A model generated the notes under the pieces. It was not told the DNA's origin, did not search any database, and saw only the letters and a list, made by a program, of their open reading frames with translations. DNA of 7,246 nt from an uncultured Prevotella sp. (GTDB lineage Bacteria > Bacteroidota > Bacteroidia > Bacteroidales > Bacteroidaceae). Numbering within the stretch: the first letter of the stretch is position 1; the number at the start of each line of letters is the position of its first letter. Location of the stretch: assembly GCA_945827565.1 (NCBI GenBank), contig CALZNR010000061.1, positions 1-7,246 on the forward strand, written 5' to 3'. Below, one piece after another: positions 1 to 5,825 of the stretch. The position numbers and the translations under genes are program-made.

Positions 1-43
1 TTTCTGCCTGTCTCGTGGGCTCGGAGATGTGTATAAGAGACAG
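1..43 (+). other. Illumina Nextera i7 adapter (synthetic contamination)
   Basis: This is not genomic DNA. Bases 10-24 read GTCTCGTGGGCTCGG, the Nextera read-2 adapter arm, and bases 25-43 read AGATGTGTATAAGAGACAG, the 19-base Tn5 mosaic end. Bases 2-9 (TTCTGCCT) equal the i7 index N703 as it lies in the index primer, and base 1 (T) fits the last base of the flow-cell primer. The match is contiguous. The orientation is adapter followed by insert, so native sequence starts at about 44. The adapter and index identities come from memory of the published kit sequences. Confidence 0.98.
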
Positions 44-145
44 CAGCAATATTGTCAGCACCATATATCCCAGCACCACCCACTCTGCGGCAAGTAGTCC
101 CTTCACGGGTTTCTTCTCTAATCTAAATAGCTCTTTTAAGGTCAT
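44..145 (-). CDS. Partial membrane protein, N-terminal 34 residues only
   Basis: An ATG at 145-143 opens a frame that runs without a stop into the adapter, giving exactly 34 codons. The peptide begins MTLKELFRLEKKPVKG, a short basic amphipathic stretch, then LLAAEWVVLGYMVLTILL (about residues 17-34), which is the start of a transmembrane helix. An A-rich stretch (GAGAGAAAAAG) lies just before the ATG, as is common at Bacteroidota starts. The gene follows the epimerase on the same strand after a gap of 94 bases. A cytosolic basic head followed by an early helix recalls the start of PAP2-type phosphatases and related integral membrane enzymes of Bacteroidales, but that is only a guess. The remainder is missing because the contig ends in adapter. 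Confidence 0.7.
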
Positions 146-239
146 CTTTTTCTCTCTGTTTCAGTTTTCAGCTTGACTTTTTTGAGGATTCTTCTCCCAC
201 CCTCTCTCTGTCTGATGGCATGCACGGCAAAGCGGCAGT

Positions 240-1247
240 CTATATCCATCTCTGGTCTTTGTACCACTTCACGGTGGTCTTCACTCCCTGTTCCAGCTGC
301 ACCTGCGGTTCATAGCCCAGTTCGGTGCGTGCCGGAGTGATGTCGCACTTCCAGTTGCGCTGCTTCATAATATGGTATTTGTCTTTGTTCAGCGCCGACA
401 CCTTTCCGGTAATCCTGCCTATCCACTCACCGCAGGTGGTAATGATGCGCAGCAACCACAGTGGTGCCTTGATGCGCAGCAGCATGGGGCGCCCCAACTC
501 ATTCCACACCAAGTCGCTGAAGGTGCGCGAACTGTATTCCTTGCCATCGCTCAGGAAATACTTATGCCCCACCACACCCTTCTCTAAAGCGCAGAACACG
601 GCCTGCACCACATCGCTCACATACACAAAGGTGAGCACCTGCGGTTTATAGCCCACGGCAAAATCGGTATGTGCCTTGATGCTCTTCACCATCATAAAGT
701 AGTCTTTCTCTCGTGGTCCATACACGCCCGTGGGTCTCAGGGTGATACACGGCAACTGCGGCATCTGGTCGAGCAGCTGTTCTGCAGCCAGCTTGCTCTT
801 GCCATAGGCGGTATTGGGCATGGGATTGTCCTTGTCACTTATCTCTGTATAGGGTTGTTGTTCTCTCACAGGACCAAACACACTCAGACTGCTCACAAAC
901 ACAAAGCGCTGCAGAGGCATCTTCAGCTCCAGCAGAGCCTCTGCCAGATGGCGTGTGCCCTGGGTGTTGGTGTCAAAAAATTGCTGAGCGTTCAGGCATT
1001 TGGTCACCCCTGCTGCATGTACCACATAGTGCAGTTCCAGAGATTTCAGTTGCCCTTTCAGCTGCTCCTTGTCGTCAAGGTTCAGTTCTATCAGGTGTAT
1101 GCGCTTGTCTTGTAGCCATGCCTTGCTGCTTGTTTTTCTCATGGCAGCCCACACGTTCATGCCTCGCTTCAATGCCTCTTCCACTATAAAACTGCCAATG
1201 AAGCCGGTGGCACCAGTCACAAGTATGTTTTTGCTTTGATATTCCAT
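240..1247 (-). CDS. NAD-dependent epimerase/dehydratase family protein (extended SDR)
   Basis: A 335-residue protein with the hallmarks of extended short-chain dehydrogenases. The N-terminal Rossmann nucleotide-binding motif GATGFIG is at residues 12-18 and HAAG, the usual strand-4 motif, is at 77-80. Serines lie at 119-120 in FVSSLSVFG, and the catalytic YxxxK pair is Y148 and K152 in AYGKSK. RPTGVYGP (171-178) is the familiar strand-6 motif. The family acts in the cytosol on nucleotide sugars, steroids or related alcohols using NAD(P). The substrate cannot be read from the sequence. The C-terminal third (about 257-280) carries a hydrophobic stretch (APLWLLRIITTC), as in SDRs thought to act near membranes or on lipid-like substrates. 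It starts 33 bases after the CDF transporter stop, so co-transcription is likely. Length is normal for the family. Confidence 0.92.
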   Translation of the reverse strand: MEYQSKNILVTGATGFIGSFIVEEALKRGMNVWAAMRKTSSKAWLQDKRIHLIELNLDDKEQLKGQLKSLELHYVVHAAGVTKCLNAQQFFDTNTQGTRHLAEALLELKMPLQRFVFVSSLSVFGPVREQQPYTEISDKDNPMPNTAYGKSKLAAEQLLDQMPQLPCITLRPTGVYGPREKDYFMMVKSIKAHTDFAVGYKPQVLTFVYVSDVVQAVFCALEKGVVGHKYFLSDGKEYSSRTFSDLVWNELGRPMLLRIKAPLWLLRIITTCGEWIGRITGKVSALNKDKYHIMKQRNWKCDITPARTELGYEPQVQLEQGVKTTVKWYKDQRWI

Positions 1248-1280
1248 GATGATGATAGATAAGGATTTTTCTGTTATGTG

Positions 1281-2225
1281 TCAATCGGTTGATTGTTTTT
1301 CCTGTTGTGTGGGTGCCACATAGGTTCCGTCTTGCTTCAGCGGTTCCATGTGTATGCCCACATGGGTATGTGGTCCGAAGTGTTCTTTCAGCGCATTTTC
1401 CACAGCCGTGGCATGCTGATGCGCCTCGTAGAGCGATATGTTGCCGGGCATGCGTATGTGCATCTCTATGGCATAGCCATTGCCTATGCAGCGGGTACGC
1501 AGGTGGTGTATGCCGCTCACCTGCGGTTGTTGCAGCACCAGTTGGCAAATCTCCTGCTCCACCTCAGCGGGCAGACTTTGTTCCAGCAGTTCTCCCACCG
1601 AACGGATGATGAGTGCCACGGCGGCCTTGATGATGAAGAGCGACACGATGACGGCTGCAATAGGGTCAAGAATGGCATAGCCACTGCCCATGATCACGGC
1701 GGCTCCCACTCCAATGGCAGTACCCACTGACGAGAAGGCGTCGCTGCGGTGGTGCCATGCGTTGGCTTCCAGGGCAGCAGAGTGCAGGCGATGTGCTGCC
1801 CGTATGGTGAATCTGTAGGTCCACTCTTTGAGCAGTATGCTCAGCAGTGCCGCCCACACCGCCAGCACATCGGGCTGTGGCAGGGCACTTCCACGCAGGG
1901 CATGTATGATATCCACCACGCCATACACGCAGATAAGCAGTCCCACTGCCAGCAGTGCCAGTCCAATAATACTGGTGGCCAGTGTTTCGTATTTGCCATG
2001 CCCATAGTCGTGGTCGTCGTCCTGCGGCTTGGCACTCAGTTTCACAAACACTATCACCACAGCATCGGTAAGCAAGTCGGTGAGCGAGTGCACCGCATCT
2101 GCCACCAGTGCGGCCGAGCTTCCCACGATGCCTGCCACCAGCTTGAGTGCCACCAACAACAGGTTCACAGCGCTGCCGGCAAGCGTAACGCGATACACCT
2201 TTTTGTTTCGCATTTGCTGTTCCAT
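1281..2225 (-). CDS. Cation diffusion facilitator (CDF) family transporter
   Basis: A 314-residue inner-membrane metal/proton antiporter, probably exporting Zn(II) or another divalent cation. Hydrophobic helices lie at about 13-34, 38-61, 83-106, 117-133, 165-181 and 186-208, giving the six-helix CDF pattern. The metal site is visible as H46xxxD50 in TM2 (ADAVHSLTD) and H158xxxD162 in TM5 (WHHRSD); this 2His-2Asp arrangement is typical of Zn-selecting members such as ZitB. The signature DHDYGHGKYE (71-80) follows TM2. The cytoplasmic C-terminal dimerisation domain (about 209-295) has the family's GIHHLRTRCIG and HTHVGIHMEP segments, the latter with metal-binding-type histidines. A promoter-like element sits directly before the first ATG, so a second ATG four codons downstream (2213-2211) may be the true start. 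The substrate metal is inferred only. Confidence 0.94.
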   Translation of the reverse strand: MEQQMRNKKVYRVTLAGSAVNLLLVALKLVAGIVGSSAALVADAVHSLTDLLTDAVVIVFVKLSAKPQDDDHDYGHGKYETLATSIIGLALLAVGLLICVYGVVDIIHALRGSALPQPDVLAVWAALLSILLKEWTYRFTIRAAHRLHSAALEANAWHHRSDAFSSVGTAIGVGAAVIMGSGYAILDPIAAVIVSLFIIKAAVALIIRSVGELLEQSLPAEVEQEICQLVLQQPQVSGIHHLRTRCIGNGYAIEMHIRMPGNISLYEAHQHATAVENALKEHFGPHTHVGIHMEPLKQDGTYVAPTQQEKQSTD

Positions 2226-2229
2226 GTTG

Positions 2230-2262
2230 CAAAGGTAGTGAATTTATGTCTAAATACCACAA
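2230..2262 (-). promoter_or_regulatory. Bacteroidota-type promoter for the CDF gene
   Basis: On the minus strand TACCTTTG (2237-2230) matches the Bacteroidota -7 consensus TAnnTTTG exactly. A TTG at 2262-2260 lies 22 bases upstream, slightly longer than the usual 19-21 spacing, as a possible -33 element. It overlaps the stop codon of the peptidase gene. The -7 box ends only four bases before the annotated ATG, so transcription would start at or just inside the coding start. Confidence 0.6.
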
Positions 2263-3314
2263 GGCATAAACACGGCAATGGTTTTCATGCGCAGATAGTC
2301 CTCGCTCATATACATCAGTCCGCCGTATGGGTTGTCTGTTCCCCACGAGTTTTTCATCACAAAATAGCGCTTTCCGGCACCATCGCGTGCCAGTCCCACT
2401 ATGGCCATGCAGTGGTCGTCGGTGGTTTTAAAACTCTCATACTCCTTTTGTCTTGCCTGTTGGCTCAGCTGCTGTGCCGATGGCAATATGGCAATGCCTC
2501 GGCGGAACGAGAAGCCAGGTTCGCTGATGTCTCCTTCCCAGCACACGCCACGCCCCTGCTTCACGGCATTCACCACTCGCAGCACCAAGGTGTCGAGAGG
2601 CAGGTTATAGGTCTCGTCGCGCTCCCAGTTGTCTGCCACCTCCAGCACATACCTGCTTCCCATGTTGTGGTGCGTAAAACTGGTGTACGATGTATATTCG
2701 TTGTTGGCACACACGCTGCGTGCAAACTCCTCTGGGGTGTATTGTGCACCGAGCATATACACCTGTTTGGGTTTTGCGCCAAACGACTCATCAAGCAGTT
2801 CATTGATGATTTTACTGTATCTCTGCAGTCCCACCTTGGCATGGATGGCAGCCTGTGCGGCATGGGTTATCTTTCTTATCACCACTGCCGTCTGCGGGTT
2901 GCCTGTGGGATGATAGGCATCGTATGCCACCATTCCTTTGCGTGTCAGGGTGTTGAGCAGTGTGTGCCCTGTTCCCCTGTCGTGCACCTCAGTCTTTCCC
3001 ATCGACAGGTAGAACCTCATCATCTGTTCTTCCAATGATGATCTCACGGCATAGTAGGGCGAAAGGTTCACGGAGTCTCCTCTCATCAGGTGCTCTGTTT
3101 CTATGGCTGCCAGCATGGCATAGGCCCAGCAGGTTCCGTCTTTTCCCTGGTTCTTTATGGGTGTGTATTTGTTCATCACCTCATGTGTAAAAGAGTAATG
3201 CTTATAATTCTGTGGTTCTTCCTTGATCTGCGTGCTCACAGCCACCGTCACCACCACTGCCATCACTGCACTGAAAAGTAGTGATGCCGTAAAGATTATT
3301 TTTCCATTATTCAT
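2250..3314 (-). CDS. C1B-type cysteine peptidase (PepC/bleomycin hydrolase-like), membrane-anchored or exported
   Basis: A papain-fold cysteine peptidase of 354 residues counted from the ATG at 3314-3312; a GTG lies immediately upstream but ATG is preferred. Residues 6-27 form one long hydrophobic segment after a short head with one lysine. This looks like a signal anchor or signal peptide, with no lipobox. Catalytic residues are visible: oxyanion Gln56 and nucleophile Cys62 in KNQGKDGTCWAYA, His301 in DDHCMAIVG, and Asn322 in MKNSWG. The segments YTSFTHHNMG (about 210-219), DNWERDETYNLPLD and the VCWEGDISEPGFSFRRGIA region resemble aminopeptidase C/bleomycin hydrolase proteins of Bacteroidales, which places it in C1B and not with classical papains. 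It is shorter than typical PepC (about 430-460 residues) and ends soon after the Asn motif. Its role is likely peptide trimming outside the cytosol (inference). Confidence 0.9.
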   Translation of the reverse strand: MNNGKIIFTASLLFSAVMAVVVTVAVSTQIKEEPQNYKHYSFTHEVMNKYTPIKNQGKDGTCWAYAMLAAIETEHLMRGDSVNLSPYYAVRSSLEEQMMRFYLSMGKTEVHDRGTGHTLLNTLTRKGMVAYDAYHPTGNPQTAVVIRKITHAAQAAIHAKVGLQRYSKIINELLDESFGAKPKQVYMLGAQYTPEEFARSVCANNEYTSYTSFTHHNMGSRYVLEVADNWERDETYNLPLDTLVLRVVNAVKQGRGVCWEGDISEPGFSFRRGIAILPSAQQLSQQARQKEYESFKTTDDHCMAIVGLARDGAGKRYFVMKNSWGTDNPYGGLMYMSEDYLRMKTIAVFMPCGI

Positions 3315-3395
3315 CACACTTGTAGTTTATGGTCTCTTGCAGGTTCTGCCCTTCCACTTACACCACCAGTGTGTCACACAGAACCTCCTCATTTG

Positions 3396-3403
3396 CAAAA
3401 ATA
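3396..3403 (-). promoter_or_regulatory. Candidate -7 element for the peptidase gene
   Basis: On the minus strand TATTTTTG matches TAnnTTTG exactly, 81 bases before the peptidase ATG. A TTTG at 3433-3430 lies 26 bases upstream, which is too far for a standard -33 box. A near match (AATATTTG, 3412-3405) is 17 bases from it, so the exact box is uncertain. An A8 tract (3448-3441 on the minus strand) lies just upstream and could act like an UP element. Confidence 0.4.
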
Positions 3404-3573
3404 GCAAATATTTTCTGTATGTTATATACCAAATCCGTGATTTTTTTTCGACAAACTGACACATCAAGGCGCTCAGCACGGTTCCATTAGCGGGTCACAA
3501 GCATCATCCGTCATGCCACATCAGTCATTGGCATCCATTCTAATCCCCGTGCAGGCATTGCCATGTCAAACAT

Positions 3574-3617
3574 AAAAGCAGCACACGTCAGATGTTCTAT
3601 CTGTCATGTGCTGCTTT
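3574..3617 (-). terminator. Rho-independent terminator after rubredoxin
   Basis: Starting 27 bases after the rubredoxin stop, the minus-strand transcript can form a long hairpin. The outer 11-bp stem pairs AAAGCAGCACA (3617-3607) with TGTGCTGCTTT (3585-3575). It continues inward for eight more positions with one G-U wobble and one A-A mismatch, and closes on a five-base loop (3598-3594). The transcript then has a short U run (UUUU, 3577-3574). The near-symmetry of the stem means it could also slow plus-strand transcription. Confidence 0.8.
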
Positions 3618-3644
3618 CTGATTGTCCGTCGGGTGTATGGCGTA

Positions 3645-3809
3645 TTATTCCTCCACCACGGTGAAATCTTCTTTTCCTACTCCACAGAGGGGGCATACCC
3701 AGTCTTCGGGAATATCTTCAAACGCTGTACCGGCAGCAATTCCGCTTTCAGGATCGCCTACCTCGGGATTGTAAACATACCCGCATGTTTCGCAGATGTA
3801 CTTTTTCAT
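3645..3809 (-). CDS. Rubredoxin
   Basis: A 54-residue protein, too short for many gene finders, encoded from ATG 3809-3807 to TAA 3647-3645. It has both Fe-binding knuckles of rubredoxin: C6-E-T-C9-G with the following YVY, and C39-P-L-C42-G. The middle is the family-typical [20 protein letters not shown] (14-33) followed by PEDWVCP. It is a cytosolic one-electron carrier with a single iron bound by four cysteines. In anaerobes it usually serves rubrerythrin, superoxide reductase or oxygen-reducing flavoproteins. None of these partners is in the window. It lies 85 bases after the glycosyltransferase stop on the same strand and ends at a terminator, so it is probably the last gene of the DUF4254-glycosyltransferase transcript, although no functional link to them is evident. 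Confidence 0.97.
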   Translation of the reverse strand: MKKYICETCGYVYNPEVGDPESGIAAGTAFEDIPEDWVCPLCGVGKEDFTVVEE

Positions 3810-3845
3810 TTTGCTTTTGTGTTTAGAGGTTCAACATATATGTAG

Positions 3846-3870
3846 TGGTGGTTCCTTACCGTTTCCACCA
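3846..3870 (-). repeat. Small inverted repeat between glycosyltransferase and rubredoxin
   Basis: TGGTGG (3846-3851) and CCACCA (3865-3870) can pair as a 6-bp stem with a 13-base loop in the gap between the two genes. No U run follows, so it is not a standard terminator. A perfect 10-bp palindrome ACATATATGT (3834-3843) lies right next to it on the rubredoxin side. An mRNA-processing or protein-binding role is possible but unproven. Confidence 0.4.
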
Positions 3871-3894
3871 ATATCAATGTCTTGTTTGTTGTCA

Positions 3895-4971
3895 CTACTT
3901 CTCTTGAGTTTCTTGCAGGTGCTTTTTCTCCAGCAGATATGCCACTCTGTCTGAAATCATCTCGGGCGGGATGTTCTTCATACAGGCAAAGTCGCCCCTC
4001 ATACAGGGCTTGTTGCCATAGATGCTGCATGGTCTGCAGGGCAGGTCTATCTGCACCACATTATTCTCGCTCTGGTTCCATCCCAAAAAGCCGGCATACG
4101 GATGAGTGGCTCCCCACACGCTCACCACGGGGGTGTCTGTGAGCGATGCCAAGTGCATGTTGGCAGAATCCATCGACACCATCACATCCAGATGGCTCAT
4201 CAGTATCAGTTCCTGCTGCATACTCTCCAGGTGGTTTGCCACAAAGAGGCATTGCGGCATCTCGCTGCACCACTGTGCAAACAGCTCTTCCTCTTTTTCT
4301 CCCCTTCCAAAGAGGAAGATGCGCGTGTTGGGATAGCGTTTCAGCACCTGTTCCATCACCTGCTTCATCAGTCTGGCTGGGTATATCTTGCCCTCGTGTG
4401 CGGCAAAGGGTGCCACACCCACCCAGTGTTCAAAGTTTTTCTTTGGTCCCACGGCGGCGGGCAGCAGGTTCAGGTTGCCTTTCTCATCGCCAAACACGCT
4501 GCGGAAGTCGAGCTTCACATCATAGCCCAGGCGCTTGAGCACATCCAGATAGTTTTGAAATGAGGTGGGCAACTGGCTCAGCCGCTTGTTGTAGAACTTG
4601 GTGAGATGCTTGCGCCTGCTGCGGTTCTTGTGGATGTGTGCCACCCTGTATCTGCCCAGCAGAAAGCGTGCGCACAGGTACTCCGAGCGCAACACATGAT
4701 GGAAGTCTGCCACTTTGGTAAACTTCTTTGCCGACAGTCGCCTGTAGAGTGTGTTCAGTCCCTTGATGCCATGATACTCCTTCTTGAGGTCTGCCTCCAT
4801 GAAATACACGTTGGGTGCCAGGTCTTCAAAGAAGGTGCGTGCAAAGGGTCTGCTCAGCACCGTGATACGCATCTGCGGATAGGCTTGAGCAAGAGAATAC
4901 ACCACGGGCACAGCCATGGCCACATCGCCAAGCGCAGAGAATCTGATAATGAGCAGATGGTCTTTTTTCAC
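3895..4971 (-). CDS. Glycosyltransferase family 9 (ADP-heptose:LPS heptosyltransferase-like)
   Basis: A 358-residue GT-B fold enzyme of the heptosyltransferase family, expected to transfer a heptose or related sugar from a nucleotide donor to a lipid A-core type acceptor at the inner face of the cytoplasmic membrane. The N-terminal acceptor domain opens LLIIRFSALGDVAMAVPVV (6-24), the classic family start. The C-terminal donor domain has VGVAPFAAHEGKIYP (184-198), LFGRGEKEE, MDSANMHLA (267-275) and VWGATHP (285-291). A four-cysteine pattern, C312-x2-C315-x7-C323-x6-C330, lies in the C-terminal part, as in many Bacteroidota members. The start is GTG (4971-4969), since the next ATG is at residue 19, past the conserved opening. 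The gene ends in tandem stops TAG TGA (3897-3892). It lies 38 bases after the DUF4254 stop, suggesting one operon. Exact donor and acceptor are not readable. Confidence 0.93.
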   Translation of the reverse strand: MKKDHLLIIRFSALGDVAMAVPVVYSLAQAYPQMRITVLSRPFARTFFEDLAPNVYFMEADLKKEYHGIKGLNTLYRRLSAKKFTKVADFHHVLRSEYLCARFLLGRYRVAHIHKNRSRRKHLTKFYNKRLSQLPTSFQNYLDVLKRLGYDVKLDFRSVFGDEKGNLNLLPAAVGPKKNFEHWVGVAPFAAHEGKIYPARLMKQVMEQVLKRYPNTRIFLFGRGEKEEELFAQWCSEMPQCLFVANHLESMQQELILMSHLDVMVSMDSANMHLASLTDTPVVSVWGATHPYAGFLGWNQSENNVVQIDLPCRPCSIYGNKPCMRGDFACMKNIPPEMISDRVAYLLEKKHLQETQEK

Positions 4972-5009
4972 GTGCTGATACTGGTTATTCTGTTTCCGCC
5001 CCTTAGCTC

Positions 5010-5624
5010 CTATTCCTTGTTCTTATAGAGCACGGGATTGGTAGCAGGGTCGTTGTACATTTTCATCTGTCTGTACACCTTCATGTATTTCCTTCCAGCT
5101 GCGATGTCGGCAAGCAGTTGGTCAATGGCCGTAGATAAATCCACCTGCTGCTCTTTCAGCACCTGTAGCTTGGACTGACATTTCTGAAGGTGTTCGGGTG
5201 CAGCGTCAGTACGCTCCACCTGTTCGTTCATGTGGTATATCTTGAGTGCCAATATCGACAGTCTATCTACAGCCCATGCTGGGCTCTCCGTATTGATGGT
5301 GGCATCGGCAAGTGGCACCACGTCGCCATACTGCCTGCGGAAGTAGGTGTCTATCTCCTCCACCAAGTCGGTACGGTCTTGATTGCTGTGGTCTATCCTG
5401 CGTTTCAGCAGCAATGCCTCTGTAGGGTCGATATGTGGATCTCTGATAATGTCTTCCAGGTGCCACTGCACCGTGTCTATCCAGCACTTCAGATAGAGAC
5501 TGTAGTCAATGGAATCACGTTTATATGGATTTTGTATCTGCATATCCACGTTATCCGTTAAGTGGTAATCGCGTATCACCTGAGCGAAGATAGCGTTACA
5601 ATGTGCTGCGAATGATTGTTCCAT
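5010..5624 (-). CDS. DUF4254 domain-containing protein
   Basis: A 204-residue, probably all-helical soluble protein with no signal peptide or membrane segment. I recognise it as DUF4254 from several conserved blocks: NPYKRDSIDYSLYLKCWIDT (32-51), VQWHLEDIIRDP (52-63), RRIDHSNQDRTDLVE (75-89), INTESPAWAVDRLSILALKI (110-129) with YHM, and MKMYNDPATNPVLY (187-200). The dense conserved His, Asp, Asn, Arg and Trp residues suggest a real active or binding site, but the biochemical function of the family is not known to me. The gene is first in a likely operon with the family 9 glycosyltransferase 38 bases downstream, a pairing common in Bacteroidota, which points to surface glycan synthesis. The ATG at 5624-5622 is chosen because the homologous block starts soon after it. 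It has its own promoter about 90 bases upstream. Confidence 0.93.
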   Translation of the reverse strand: MEQSFAAHCNAIFAQVIRDYHLTDNVDMQIQNPYKRDSIDYSLYLKCWIDTVQWHLEDIIRDPHIDPTEALLLKRRIDHSNQDRTDLVEEIDTYFRRQYGDVVPLADATINTESPAWAVDRLSILALKIYHMNEQVERTDAAPEHLQKCQSKLQVLKEQQVDLSTAIDQLLADIAAGRKYMKVYRQMKMYNDPATNPVLYKNKE

Positions 5625-5660
5625 GTAATCAATGATAAGTTAGTGACCGTTTGTCCTTGA

Positions 5661-5692
5661 ACGCTCCCCCAATATTCATTGGGCAGAAGCGT
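5661..5692 (-). repeat. Two-tier hairpin in the DUF4254 leader
   Basis: In the likely 5' leader of the DUF4254 transcript, CCCAAT (5683-5678) pairs with ATTGGG (5673-5668) around a four-base loop. Outside an internal loop, ACGCT (5692-5688) pairs with AGCGT (5665-5661). The whole element is 32 bases and sits 36 bases before the start codon. A 16-codon frame (ATG at 5679-5677, MNIGGAFKDKRSLTYH, stop TGA 5631-5629) begins in the loop and ends four bases before the DUF4254 ATG. It has no recognisable product. Confidence 0.5.
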
Positions 5693-5713
5693 GTCAGACA
5701 GCCATTTGTCCCA

Positions 5714-5744
5714 CAAAAGTACTTATTCTTTTTCAATCTACCAA
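5714..5744 (-). promoter_or_regulatory. Bacteroidota-type promoter for DUF4254-glycosyltransferase-rubredoxin
   Basis: On the minus strand TACTTTTG (5721-5714) matches the -7 consensus TAnnTTTG, and TTG (5744-5742) lies 20 bases upstream as the -33 element, which is the expected spacing. The implied transcript start gives a leader of roughly 80 bases before the DUF4254 ATG. The promoter sits in the divergent region shared with pdxB. Confidence 0.75.
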
Positions 5745-5795
5745 CGTTTTGCTTGTTTTTTACTCGCATCCCTCCCCTTTTATATTTATAATGTG

Positions 5796-5803
5796 TACCT
5801 TTG
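5796..5803 (+). promoter_or_regulatory. -7 promoter element for pdxB
   Basis: TACCTTTG is an exact match to the Bacteroidota -7 consensus and is followed by CA. The pdxB ATG lies 22 bases past the box, so the leader would be only about 15-20 bases. No TTG is visible 19-21 bases upstream; the upstream DNA is CCTCCCCTTTTATATTTATA. Confidence 0.6.
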
Positions 5804-5825
5804 CATCCACCATTCACAGTGCAAC

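Larger units (their letters stand above)
3315..3644. other. Intergenic region between the peptidase and rubredoxin genes
   Basis: No plausible gene is seen in these 330 bases on either strand. The part near the peptidase (3390-3450) is AT-rich, with a run of eight T (3441-3448) and a likely minus-strand promoter. The rubredoxin terminator hairpin occupies 3574-3617. The central part (about 3450-3570) is more GC-balanced and shows no structure that I can support. Confidence 0.6.

Noticed and set aside
25..43. Tn5/IS50-like mosaic end as a natural transposon terminus
   Set aside because: It is joined to the synthetic Nextera arm and an i7 index, so it is a library adapter and not a mobile element.
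1075..1548. Minus-strand 157-codon frame spanning the epimerase-CDF junction
   Set aside because: It overlaps both well-supported genes in a different frame, and its His/Thr-rich translation resembles no protein family.
1749..3038. Plus-strand open frame of 429 codons opposite the CDF and peptidase genes
   Set aside because: It is antisense to two genes with clear catalytic or metal-binding motifs, spans their junction, is unusually rich in His, Cys and Gln, and shows no recognisable domain. Codon structure of the minus-strand genes explains it.
3441..3448. Run of eight T as a plus-strand terminator
   Set aside because: No stable hairpin precedes it and there is no plus-strand gene upstream; it fits better as an A tract upstream of a minus-strand promoter.
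5629..5817. Minus-strand 62-codon frame in the divergent intergenic region
   Set aside because: It runs through both promoters and gives a Lys/Gly/Cys-rich sequence with no recognisable family; only its last 16 codons lie within the likely DUF4254 transcript.
5679..5825. Upstream in-frame extension of pdxB by 49 codons
   Set aside because: It crosses the -7 promoter element and the divergent promoter region, and family homology begins at the ATG at 5826.
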